Source of the DNA: Desulfohalobiaceae bacterium
Lineage (GTDB): Bacteria > Desulfobacterota > Desulfovibrionia > Desulfovibrionales > Desulfothermaceae
Assembly (NCBI GenBank): GCA_021737615.1
Contig: JAIPDR010000019.1
Coordinates: forward strand, 1-32,713
Length of the DNA: 32,713 nt
Direction of reading: 5' to 3'
Under the pieces are notes generated by a model, which saw only the letters and a list, made by a program, of their open reading frames with translations, did no database searches and was not told where the DNA came from. Every line of letters starts with the position of its first letter. The stretch's first letter is position 1. The position numbers were made by a program, and so were the translations under genes. Of this stretch, positions 17,117 through 24,594 are shown in pieces.

Positions 17117-17145
17117 ATTGAAACAGATTTCATCCAAGGAGTCAA
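17117..17145 (-). promoter_or_regulatory. Candidate promoter for the ten-gene minus-strand run
   Basis: On the minus strand, TTGACT (17140-17145) is followed after 17 bases by TTCAAT (17117-17122), matching the consensus at 5 and 4 of 6 positions. The leader to the radical SAM start at 17055 would be about 55 bases. A CTCAAC/GTTGAG inverted repeat at 17146-17171 adjoins the -35 element and could be a regulator site. Called by eye. Confidence 0.3.
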
Positions 17146-17287
17146 CTCAACCGTTGGACCAGGTCGTTGAGATACAAGATAAAATCAGAACGAGTCCCTG
17201 TTTGTTCGACCGGTAGATGTTCATTTTCAACAATGCATGAGCTCTCTTGACATTTCCGGTCATTGGCCGGGGTTTTTGATTATCTGC

Positions 17288-17317
17288 TTGACATCAGAAG
17301 AATGAACCAAATAAAAT
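17288..17317 (+). promoter_or_regulatory. Candidate sigma-70 promoter for the glucan cluster
   Basis: A perfect TTGACA (17288-17293) is followed after 18 bases by TAAAAT (17312-17317), 5 of 6 to the -10 consensus, within an AT-rich stretch. Transcription would start near 17324, giving a leader of about 150 bases before the ATG at 17478. This is the strongest plus-strand candidate in the divergent region. Confidence 0.5.
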
Positions 17318-17477
17318 TTAAATAGTGTTAAGCAGGTCTTTTTTTGCTGATCCAGCTTGACCGGCCGGGATCCATCCGAGTCCTGCACTAATGAGAACCG
17401 GAAACAGCTCAAGGCCTGGTACCAGACTGTAGAAAGTCGGAAGTGGCGGGCAGACCGTCTCGCCTAAGGAGGCATAA

Positions 17478-18488
17478 ATGTCGGGAGCAGACAGTACCAA
17501 CAAAAAGCTTGCGGTCTCCTTCAAAACGATTGTCTGCAGCAGGTCTGCCTGGGCGGTGGTGCTGTCCTGGATACTGCTCTTCTGTCTGGCTGCTGTCGGG
17601 ACTGGCGGAGAACAGGATATAGCTGCCAGGACGTCAGGATATCACCTTGCCGAGGTCAGCAGACAGCAGGCTACGGAGTATCGACTCTATCGGGATGGAC
17701 ACCATTTCCTGACCGTAGTCAATGAATCCGGAACCTTCAACATGCGCCCCCGTCCGGGGAAGGACCCCAACGGCTGGGGAAGTTCGCTCTATCTGCAGCC
17801 TTTTTTACCGGGAGCAGAGCTCAGGCATACGACTGTAGAGGAGATGATTGCCGGGAAGACCGGTATCCGCATCCGGGCCTCGGGAATGGTTTCCGGCCGG
17901 ACTGATGCAACCTTTGGTCAGTGGTCCCTCGAGATAAGTCTTGCCTACGACCCCGAGGCCCCCGGAGTACAAGGCAGCGGAACCTATCTGGTGGAGCTAC
18001 CCGGGGAACTGTCCGGGTCGACCGGCGACCTTAATCTCTACAAGCTCGCCAGCAATTACCTGCAGGATGTCCCCCTGCTCTCCGGACACAGGGGAAACAC
18101 CGGAGACATGAAAGCCGCTTTGATCTCCTGGGAACAGTGTAACCACGAGTGGCGGCCTCCTGAGACCTCTTCGCTGCTCCTGGATGATCTGGAGACGTCT
18201 GCAGTGACGGTGGAAGTGCGAGGGGACCACAACAGGGTGGACTCGGCCGCCCAGGGGTATTCACGAATAGAGCCCGCCAGCAAACCGACTCTGGTCGTTG
18301 GCCTGTTTTCCAGGCAGGGGGAGGTTCCGTTTGGTTTTTTTGCCGAGTATGCCCAGGAAAAAAAGCGTGACTTCTGGGAAGACAACGTGGGGATGAACCT
18401 TTTGGTCCTGGAAAAATCCAGGCAGCGCTTTTTTAATTTCGAGGTCACGTTCAGAGCAACTTCTCTTTCCGGGGATACGGTGCAGTAA
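17478..18488 (+). CDS. Unrecognised secreted or membrane-anchored protein upstream of opgG
   Basis: A 336-aa protein that I do not recognise. It has a basic N-terminus followed by one hydrophobic stretch (residues about 24-42, SAWAVVLSWILLFCLAAVG), so it is probably exported or anchored with its bulk in the periplasm. The rest is rich in alternating polar/hydrophobic strands (YRLYRDGHHFLTVVNESG, GQWSLEISLAYDP, PTLVVGLFSRQG) and in G, S and aromatic residues, suggesting a beta-sandwich like many carbohydrate-binding folds. It does not look like OpgG, OpgD, OpgB or OpgC. An excellent AAGGAGG lies 8 bases before the ATG. Position immediately upstream of opgG, same strand with a 172-bp gap, suggests a role in periplasmic glucan synthesis or modification. 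That role is inference. Confidence 0.75.
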   Translation: MSGADSTNKKLAVSFKTIVCSRSAWAVVLSWILLFCLAAVGTGGEQDIAARTSGYHLAEVSRQQATEYRLYRDGHHFLTVVNESGTFNMRPRPGKDPNGWGSSLYLQPFLPGAELRHTTVEEMIAGKTGIRIRASGMVSGRTDATFGQWSLEISLAYDPEAPGVQGSGTYLVELPGELSGSTGDLNLYKLASNYLQDVPLLSGHRGNTGDMKAALISWEQCNHEWRPPETSSLLLDDLETSAVTVEVRGDHNRVDSAAQGYSRIEPASKPTLVVGLFSRQGEVPFGFFAEYAQEKKRDFWEDNVGMNLLVLEKSRQRFFNFEVTFRATSLSGDTVQ

Positions 18489-18660
18489 AGGTGTACGCGA
18501 AGGCAGTCGGTTTTCTTTCACCGGTAACCACTGATTAAGAGGAATTGAGGCGAATCCGGTCATTTTCGACTCTTAATCTATGAAATATAGATCGCCCTGT
18601 TGATCAAGAGAGCAAACCCTGATTTCAGAGCATACGACGAACATACTAAAGGGAGCGAAT

Positions 18661-20265
18661 ATGGTCACTCGCGCGGCAAGAACCGGTTTGCGGAGCTTTT
18701 CCTCCAAGAATCTGGCCGACCTCCGTTTTTTATGGAGATGGCCGGGCTCGCTTTTTGGTCTCGGGTTCTGCCTTCTGCTCCTGGCGGTTTCGTCACCGAC
18801 CGCGGGCTTTGAATACGAGGAGGTGGTTGAAAGAGCCAGGCTCCTTGCTCAGGACCCGTATCAGGAACCGGAAAAGCTCCCCGGATTTCTGACCAAGATC
18901 AGCTATGATCAATGGCAGAAGATCCGTTTTATACCGGAAGAAGCTCTCTGGCTGGAGGATAAGCTCCCCTTCCAGGTTCAGTTCTTTCATCCCGGCTCGT
19001 TATATCAGCGCAGTGTGGACATGAATCTCGTTGATGAATCCGGCAAGGAGGAGGCAGTTACCTTTTCCAGAGAGCACTTTCATTACGGCCTGAACGATTT
19101 CCAGGAAAAGGTGCCCGAGGATCTGGGGTATGCGGGTTTGCGCATTCTTTTCCCTTTCGAAAAAGAGGATGGTTACCAGGAGGTCGTGCGGTTCCTTGGA
19201 GCCAGCTATTTTCGGGCCGTGGGCAGCCAGTATAAGGCCGGTGTATCGTCCAGAGGTTTGGCCATCGATACAGGGTTGGAGTCAGGCGAAGAGTTTCCCT
19301 ATTTCAAGGAGTTCTGGATAGTTCGGCCCCGGGAAAAAGCCAAGAGCATTACACTTTTTGCCCTGATGGACTGTCCGTCCCTGAGCGGGGCTTACCGTTT
19401 CAGCATCCAGCCGGGATCCAAGACCCTGATCCAGGTTTCGGCCACGCTTTTTATGCGAAAGGAAGTCAAGAAGCTGGGGATAGCGCCCTTGAACGGCATG
19501 TTTTACTATGGGGAGAACAGAAACATCCGGCCAAGGGATGATTTTCGACCCGAGGTCCACAATGTTGACGGCCTTCAGATGGCTACCGCCCCCGGGGAGT
19601 GGATATGGAGACCTCTGGTCAACCCCCAAAGGCTGTTGGTCACTTCTTTTCAACTCAAAAATCCCAAAGGCTTCGGCCTCATGCAGCGAGACCTCGATTT
19701 CGATCACTATCTGGACCTTGAAGAGGATTATCAGAAGCGACCCTCGGCCTGGATTGTTCCTGAAGGCGATTGGGGCGAAGGTCGTGTCGAGCTGGTGCAG
19801 ATTCCGACTGATAACGAAAATAATGAGAACGTTGTTTCTTATTGGGTCCCGGAGGGTCTTCCCGAAACAGGAAATCCCGTCTCCTTTTCTTATTTAATGA
19901 CCTGGGGCTCTCCGGAGACGACCGCCCCTCCTCTGGCCCGGGTGGCAGCCACCCGGACCTCGATTGGTGAACAAAAAGAAGTCAAAAAGTACCTGATCGA
20001 TTTTGAAGGCGAAAAACTTCGACCTCTATCCGACGACCAGGATGTAAAGCCTGACATCAGTGTGGGCGGCGGGAATGTCTCTGATGAGCATGTTACAAAA
20101 AACAATGTCAGCGGCGGCTGGCGCATGGTTTTCAAGGTCACGCGGAAGGAAGGCGTCCTGGAGAAAATTACGGCAGCCAATGGCCAGCCCCTTGAACTGC
20201 GGGGGTTTTTGCGCAAAGGGGATACCGTTCTGACAGAGACCTGGAACTATGTGGACCCCTACTGA
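18661..20265 (+). CDS. opgG: Periplasmic glucan biosynthesis protein G
   Basis: A 534-aa OpgG/MdoG protein (E. coli OpgG is about 511 aa). It acts in the periplasm and is needed, with OpgH, to make osmoregulated periplasmic glucans with a beta-1,2-linked backbone. After an unusually long N-terminus (signal around residues 28-48, ending SSPTAG) comes the family start FEYEEVVERARLLAQDPYQE. Further family segments are YDQWQKIRFIPE, FQVQFFHPGSLYQRSVDM, LRILFPF, FLGASYFRAVG, SSRGLAIDTG, FPYFKEFWIVRP and the C-terminal domain ending LTETWNYV. GGGAG lies 6 bases upstream of the ATG. OpgG and OpgD are paralogues, but pairing with opgH favours OpgG. Confidence 0.92.
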   Translation: MVTRAARTGLRSFSSKNLADLRFLWRWPGSLFGLGFCLLLLAVSSPTAGFEYEEVVERARLLAQDPYQEPEKLPGFLTKISYDQWQKIRFIPEEALWLEDKLPFQVQFFHPGSLYQRSVDMNLVDESGKEEAVTFSREHFHYGLNDFQEKVPEDLGYAGLRILFPFEKEDGYQEVVRFLGASYFRAVGSQYKAGVSSRGLAIDTGLESGEEFPYFKEFWIVRPREKAKSITLFALMDCPSLSGAYRFSIQPGSKTLIQVSATLFMRKEVKKLGIAPLNGMFYYGENRNIRPRDDFRPEVHNVDGLQMATAPGEWIWRPLVNPQRLLVTSFQLKNPKGFGLMQRDLDFDHYLDLEEDYQKRPSAWIVPEGDWGEGRVELVQIPTDNENNENVVSYWVPEGLPETGNPVSFSYLMTWGSPETTAPPLARVAATRTSIGEQKEVKKYLIDFEGEKLRPLSDDQDVKPDISVGGGNVSDEHVTKNNVSGGWRMVFKVTRKEGVLEKITAANGQPLELRGFLRKGDTVLTETWNYVDPY

Positions 20266-20280
20266 ACCGAGGTGTGCGCT

Positions 20281-20733
20281 ATGCAGACTTTCGATTTCCC
20301 GACGGATGGATTCCCGGCGGACAATGCGTCCGGGAGGGATAGCGCGGCAAAAAAGGACTGGCAGGCGGCAGGCGACAGGGTACTGCTCTACCTTCGCTGT
20401 CTGGATGTTTCCGAGACAACGGCCCATGAATGGACGCTAAAAACCCTGGAGACAGCCGAGCGAGGAATGAGCCAGGGGGGCAATCCGGTCCACGAGGCCG
20501 TGCAGGCTTTGCAGCAACTCCTGAGAGAACAGGGATTGGAGGTCTCTGACCAGTATGCGTCTCCGGGTGACCGGCCCCAGGGAATTATTTCTTCCTATCC
20601 TCCGATTCAGCGGGGGCACATGGTCCCGGAGACCGGCCTGTTCGGTCCAACCCCGGCAAAGAAGAATATCCTGAAAAAGCTGCTTCTGCTCCTTACTCGC
20701 AGGTTTCCTCTATTCCGGTCCCGGAAGGACTGA
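20281..20733 (+). CDS. 150-aa protein between opgG and opgH, possible detached OpgH N-terminal region
   Basis: A soluble-looking 150-aa protein with no signal peptide. The middle (residues about 25-80) is predicted helical, starting WQAAGDRVLLYLRCLDV and ending with an amphipathic VHEAVQALQQLLREQG. The C-terminus is proline-rich then strongly basic (KKNILKKLLLLLTRRFPLF). GAGGTG lies 7 bases before the ATG, and the gene begins 15 bases after the opgG stop, so it is cotranscribed. I infer that it may correspond to the cytoplasmic region preceding the first membrane helix in longer OpgH proteins, because the adjacent OpgH starts right at that helix. The alternative is an unrelated accessory protein of the glucan synthase. 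Confidence 0.65.
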   Translation: MQTFDFPTDGFPADNASGRDSAAKKDWQAAGDRVLLYLRCLDVSETTAHEWTLKTLETAERGMSQGGNPVHEAVQALQQLLREQGLEVSDQYASPGDRPQGIISSYPPIQRGHMVPETGLFGPTPAKKNILKKLLLLLTRRFPLFRSRKD

Positions 20734-20833
20734 CAGCCCGTGGGAGGCAGTGATTTAGTGGCTTATCGATGAATTCCTGTCATAGAAACAAAAAATGTGT
20801 TACCCCGAAGCAGTTGAAGTCCTTGTCGAATAT

Positions 20834-20969
20834 GGTTCACGGTTCACGGTTTGAAGAGGAAGATATTCGGAAGATACATTCTGGGTCATTCAAAAAGCTC
20901 TCTTTTTTCTTAACCGTGAACTGTGAACCGTGAACCTGGAACCTTTGGGTTGCGGGCGAAGCCCGCTTT
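20834..20969. repeat. Intergenic inverted word repeat plus GC hairpin core, before opgH
   Basis: The left arm GGTTCACGGTTCACGGTT (20834-20851) pairs with 20919-20936 at 17 of 18 positions across a 67-base spacer; each arm is itself a tandem of a seven-base word, and the right side has an extra unit. Immediately after comes TTTGGGTTGCGGGCGAAGCC (20944-20963), part of a 26-base match to 111-136, containing the perfect hairpin GCGGGC-GAA-GCCCGC. It sits between the 150-aa gene and opgH, so the folded transcript could affect opgH expression. Confidence 0.75.
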
Positions 20970-21022
20970 AGAAATGCATCCCCAACCTAAGTCTGTTTTA
21001 GAAAAGAGCAAGAGATCGGTAA

Positions 21023-23113
21023 ATGAGCAGAGAGTTTGTCCATAAGCCGTGGGAAAAGGTCGCTAACAGGCGACGCGTCATCCTGTCCTGTCTGGTTGTG
21101 GTACCCGCATTCATTGCCAGCGGCTTCATGGCCAGGGTGCTGCCCCAGAAGGGCGCCACCATATCCGAGTTCCTGCTCGTGTTCTTCTTTGCTGTGTTGT
21201 TTGCCTGGATTTCCGTGGGTTTTTGGGCGAATATGGCCGGCTTTTTTACGCTCCTGCGCAGGTATGACCGCTACAAGGTAACAAAGAGAAAGGAGGAAAC
21301 CAGGGTCCCTGTTTCTGATCAGGCCCGGACCGCCATCCTGGTTCCTGTCTTTAACGAAACAGTTGCTCGCGTATTCGCAGGTCTATACGCAACCTACCGC
21401 TCTCTTCAGCAGAGCGGCCACCTCGATCTGTTTGATTTTTATATCTTGAGCGATTCCGACGATCCGGACAAACGGGTCGAGGAAGAAGCGGCCTGGTATG
21501 ATCTGCGCCTATCGCTGAAGGAAAATGATCGTATTTTTTATCGAAACCGCAGGTTCAACGTGAAGCGCAAGAGCGGGAACATCGCAGATTTTTGCCGCAG
21601 ATGGGGTTATCGCTACCGGTACATGATCGTCTTTGACGCCGACAGCATCATGACCGGTTCCACGTTGTTTCAATTGGTAGCGGTCATGGAGGAAAATCCG
21701 AGCATCGGCATCCTGCAGACCACGCCTCAAGCCGTGAACGCCAAGACCATGTTCGCCCGCCTCCAGCAGTTTTCCAGTCGCCTGTACAGTCCCATGTTTT
21801 CAGCGGGTCTGCATTTCTGGCAGCTTGGCGATGCCCAATACTGGGGGCACAATGCCGTCATTCGGATCGAACCGTTCATGAAGCACTGCGCATTGCCCAG
21901 GTTGTCGGGGAACCCGCCGCGGGGAGGGGATATCCTCAGCCATGACTTTGTCGAAGCCGCCCTCATGCGCAGAGCAGGCTGGGCCGTCTGGCTGGCCTAT
22001 GATTTAGGGGGGAGTTATGAGGAACTGCCTCCCACGCTTCTGGATGAGTTGAAGCGCGACCGGCGCTGGTGCCAGGGTAACCTGCAGCACCTGAGGCTTC
22101 TCTTTACCAGGGGTCTTTTTCCTGCTCACAGGGCGTTGTTTCTCGTGGGGGCCATGGCCTACGTGTCCGGGTTCCTGTGGTTTCTTTTTCTTTGTCTGAG
22201 CACTGTCGAGGCCATTTTCGAGGGCCTGGCCCCGGCTGCATACTTTCCGGATGGACGGGCCCTGTTTCCGGACTGGCCGGTCTGGAACCCGGGCTGGGCC
22301 ATCACAGTCGCGATCTCGTCTGGAGTTTTGCTGTTTCTGCCCAAGTTGTTAAGCGCCTTTGTTGTCTCTGTCAAACAGGGACGGGCGAAGGAATTCGGCG
22401 GCAGCCGGCGGCTCTGGCTGAGTACGTTTGTCGAGATGATTCTTTCGGCCTTTCTGGCGCCGATTCGGATGCTTTTTCACAGCAAGTTCGTTTTCAGTCT
22501 TCTCCTGGGCCGGAAGGTCGGCTGGAAAACGCAGCAAAGAGAAGAGCTGGCTACTTCCTGGTCCGAGTCCTTGCGCAAGCATGGTCCGGGAATGATTCTG
22601 GGGTTTATCTGGGGTGAGGTCGTTCTCCTGACCAATCCCTCTTTCTTCTGGTGGCTGACTCCCATTCTGGCGGCCCTGATTTTGTCTGTCCCCTTATCCG
22701 TGTGGTCCAGTCGGTACACTGTCGGTGAGAGATCCAGAAGACGCGGCCTGTTCCTCGTCCCCGAGGAAGTCTCGCCGCTCCCGGAACTGCATTGGGTGCA
22801 GAGCTACCTGCAGGAATACCGGTCGTGGTCTTCGCCTTTGTCGATCGACAAAGAGCAGGGGTTTCTGCGAGCCGTAGTCGATCCCCGGGTCCATGCCCTG
22901 CATTTGGCCTGTCAGAGTAAAAATCGCCGCTATCCGGAGAAGGTCCGGGAAAGGAGACGTAAAATCGCGGATAAGGCGCGGTCTCTGACTCCGGATATGC
23001 TGACCGCGTCGGAGAAGAGGCAGCTGTTGTCCGACCCTCCGGCCCTGACCTGGCTGCATAAGTCGATATGGGGAATCGCCGATGAAACCCTGGCTCGAAT
23101 GTGGGGGCTCTAG
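21023..23113 (+). CDS. opgH: Periplasmic glucan glucosyltransferase H
   Basis: A 696-aa inner-membrane glucosyltransferase of family GT2 that polymerises the glucan backbone from UDP-glucose on the cytoplasmic face and is thought to help move it across the membrane. Two helices (residues about 18-38 and 48-76) precede the catalytic domain. That domain has LVPVFNE (107-112), FDADSIMTG with the DxD-type acidic pair at 205-207, HDFVEAALMRRAGW (307-320) and the RDRRWCQGN acceptor motif (345-353). Several C-terminal helices follow. E. coli OpgH has 847 aa; the missing length is mostly the cytoplasmic N-terminus. A TAA stop lies immediately before the ATG in the same frame, so no longer start is possible. 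The ribosome-binding site is weak. Confidence 0.92.
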   Translation: MSREFVHKPWEKVANRRRVILSCLVVVPAFIASGFMARVLPQKGATISEFLLVFFFAVLFAWISVGFWANMAGFFTLLRRYDRYKVTKRKEETRVPVSDQARTAILVPVFNETVARVFAGLYATYRSLQQSGHLDLFDFYILSDSDDPDKRVEEEAAWYDLRLSLKENDRIFYRNRRFNVKRKSGNIADFCRRWGYRYRYMIVFDADSIMTGSTLFQLVAVMEENPSIGILQTTPQAVNAKTMFARLQQFSSRLYSPMFSAGLHFWQLGDAQYWGHNAVIRIEPFMKHCALPRLSGNPPRGGDILSHDFVEAALMRRAGWAVWLAYDLGGSYEELPPTLLDELKRDRRWCQGNLQHLRLLFTRGLFPAHRALFLVGAMAYVSGFLWFLFLCLSTVEAIFEGLAPAAYFPDGRALFPDWPVWNPGWAITVAISSGVLLFLPKLLSAFVVSVKQGRAKEFGGSRRLWLSTFVEMILSAFLAPIRMLFHSKFVFSLLLGRKVGWKTQQREELATSWSESLRKHGPGMILGFIWGEVVLLTNPSFFWWLTPILAALILSVPLSVWSSRYTVGERSRRRGLFLVPEEVSPLPELHWVQSYLQEYRSWSSPLSIDKEQGFLRAVVDPRVHALHLACQSKNRRYPEKVRERRRKIADKARSLTPDMLTASEKRQLLSDPPALTWLHKSIWGIADETLARMWGL

Positions 23114-23116
23114 CCG

Positions 23117-23822
23117 ATGGCGGCAGCCTCTTGTCCTTATGAATCCTTGTTTATGCCTCAGGAGCAGGACCTCGTTGCCTACTTCAGCATGGAAATAGGA
23201 CTGCAGGAATCGATACCCACTTACAGTGGGGGGTCGGTGTTTTGGCAGGCGATACTATCAGATCCTTTGCCGATATCGGCATGAATGTCATTGCCGTGAC
23301 GCTTCTCAGCGAAAGGGGATATTTCTATCAAAAGCTTGATGAAACAGGGAATCAGCTTGAATACGACAACATCTGGTCCGCTGGGAATTTTATGGCCAGG
23401 CTGGACCAGGGGTCGAGGTGGCCATCGAAGGAAGGCCGGTATTGGTCACGGCCTGGGTCTATCAGGTAAGCGGAATCAACGGCAGGAAACTCCCCGTCAT
23501 TTTTCTTGATACCAACCTGGAAAAGAATTCCGAGGAGGACAGACTCCTTACGGGCTATCTGTATGGAGGAGATTCCGGGTACAGGCAGCAAAACGATGCC
23601 AATGATGCCGCCAGCCTCTATGATAAACTGGAAAGAGTCATTGTTCCAATGTATTATAAAAATAAAGAAGAATACCTAAGGGTTATGCGAAATGCGATAG
23701 CCTTTAACGCATCATATTTTAACTCAACCCGGATGGTCAAACAGTACCTCGTGCGGGCTTATGCCAAAGGGGGCCGGACTGACCTGATGCAGCTGGTTAC
23801 CCCGAAAATACTGTCAAACTAG
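23117..23822 (+). pseudogene. Decayed alpha-glucan phosphorylase (GT35) gene
   Basis: Three consecutive frames together encode parts of one glucan phosphorylase. The first frame gives LVAYFSMEIGLQESIPTYSG (from 23117). After a one-base loss near 23227-23236 the second gives LAGDTIRSFADIGMNVIAVT. After another shift near 23408-23415 the third gives VEVAIEGRPVLVTAWVY, then GYLYGGDSGYRQQ. The sequence then jumps directly to the family's extreme C-terminus (SLYDKLERVIVPMYYKN, FNSTRMVKQYLVRAYAKGG). The central region, with the PLP-binding lysine and phosphate site, is absent. An imperfect direct repeat (AACGATGCC/AATGATGCC, 23592-23609) marks the probable deletion junction. The remnant starts 3 bases after the opgH stop, so the ancestor was probably the last gene of the glucan operon. 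No activity is expected. Confidence 0.88.
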
Positions 23823-23886
23823 TCCGCCTGACGATCTTTGACAGAATGCAAAGAGGAAAACTTGTTTTTTGTCCGGGCATGAAGGC

Positions 23887-24339
23887 TCAAAGGCTTCGTT
23901 CCAGATTGATGATCTTCGAGGGGGCGAATTGGTTTGCATTAAAAAAATTGATCAGCCTGGAATCATTCAGGGAGACCAGGGTGTGTATTTTTTGGACTCC
24001 GAGGTCCTTCAAATGATCCACGAATTCATGCATCAACTTCCCGCCGATGCCCTGCTTCTGGTAATCGGGATCAACACCGATGGTGTCCAGGGTCGCCTCC
24101 TCCTGGAAGATACCGTATTCACCCATGAAGAGTTCTCCCATAACGAAACCGACCACGGTTTTATCTTCTTTTTCAGCCACCAGTGAGGTGGGCACGAATT
24201 CTTTGGATTTGAAAAGTTTTTCAAATTTCATTTCATAGTACTTGGGCCGGGATACACCGAGTACTTTCTCGTCGATCCGGACCACGGCCTCAAAATCGTC
24301 AGCCCTCATGAGCCGGGTGCTGATGGTCTTCTTGTTCAT
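23887..24339 (-). CDS. GNAT-family N-acetyltransferase
   Basis: A 150-aa acetyltransferase of the GNAT superfamily, which transfers an acetyl group from acetyl-CoA to an amine of a small molecule or protein. It shows the N-terminal TRLMRADDFEAVVRIDEKVL, the central strands (FVPTSLVAEKEDKTVVGFVMG) and the acetyl-CoA-binding loop in VDPDYQKQGIGGKLMHEFV (Q-K-Q-G-I-G). The C-terminal strand region (KIHTLVSLNDSRLINFFNANQF) is also typical. AGGAGG lies close upstream of the ATG at 24339 and decides this start over a longer frame from 24396. The gene is single, on the opposite strand to its neighbours. The substrate cannot be told. Confidence 0.85.
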   Translation of the reverse strand: MNKKTISTRLMRADDFEAVVRIDEKVLGVSRPKYYEMKFEKLFKSKEFVPTSLVAEKEDKTVVGFVMGELFMGEYGIFQEEATLDTIGVDPDYQKQGIGGKLMHEFVDHLKDLGVQKIHTLVSLNDSRLINFFNANQFAPSKIINLERSL

Positions 24340-24445
24340 GGAACCTCCTTGTTGAGGGGCATCAAGCACAATCCATCTTACCAGAAGCAGAAACAATTAT
24401 CCAGCTATGAGCGTCAAGACCGCCATCTTACCCCTTTTGGGCCGC

Positions 24446-24474
24446 TTGACATTGCGGCCGTTCTGGTCAATAAT
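24446..24474 (+). promoter_or_regulatory. Candidate sigma-70 promoter for the DEAD-box helicase gene
   Basis: A perfect TTGACA (24446-24451) is followed after exactly 17 bases by AATAAT (24469-24474), 5 of 6 to the -10 consensus. Transcription from about 24481 would leave a leader of roughly 114 bases. The leader contains the tight hairpin CTGCAGTAACTGCAG (24520-24534). A long structured leader is common for cold-inducible helicase genes, so post-transcriptional control is possible. Confidence 0.55.
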
Positions 24475-24594
24475 TCCACTCTTCTCACGTGCCGGGTAAG
24501 GGTGCGCGAGAACCTTCCTCTGCAGTAACTGCAGGCCTTCTCCTCTTCCAGTCCGGCGAGTTGAGAGTTGTGAATCGCCGGACAGGGAGCCTCA

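Larger units (their letters stand above)
17056..17477. other. Divergent control region between the ten-gene run and the glucan cluster
   Basis: This 422-bp region separates two divergently transcribed units. It holds one promoter candidate for each direction (17117-17145 minus, 17288-17317 plus), another isolated TTGACA at 17247-17252, and a short inverted repeat CTCAAC/GTTGAG (17146-17171) just upstream of the minus-strand candidate. A CCGG-N7-CCGG element (17256-17270) is followed by GGTTTTT but has only a four-base stem. A leader of about 150 bases precedes the plus-strand gene. No coding sequence was recognised. Confidence 0.6.

Noticed and set aside
17256-17275. CCGG-N7-CCGG followed by GGTTTTT as a possible terminator or attenuator
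   Set aside because: The stem is only four base pairs and interrupted from the T run; too weak to call.
18533-18578. GATTAAGAG/CTCTTAATC inverted repeat between the unrecognised gene and opgG
   Set aside because: The nine-base arms are separated by 28 bases and no T run follows; there is not enough to call a terminator or operator.
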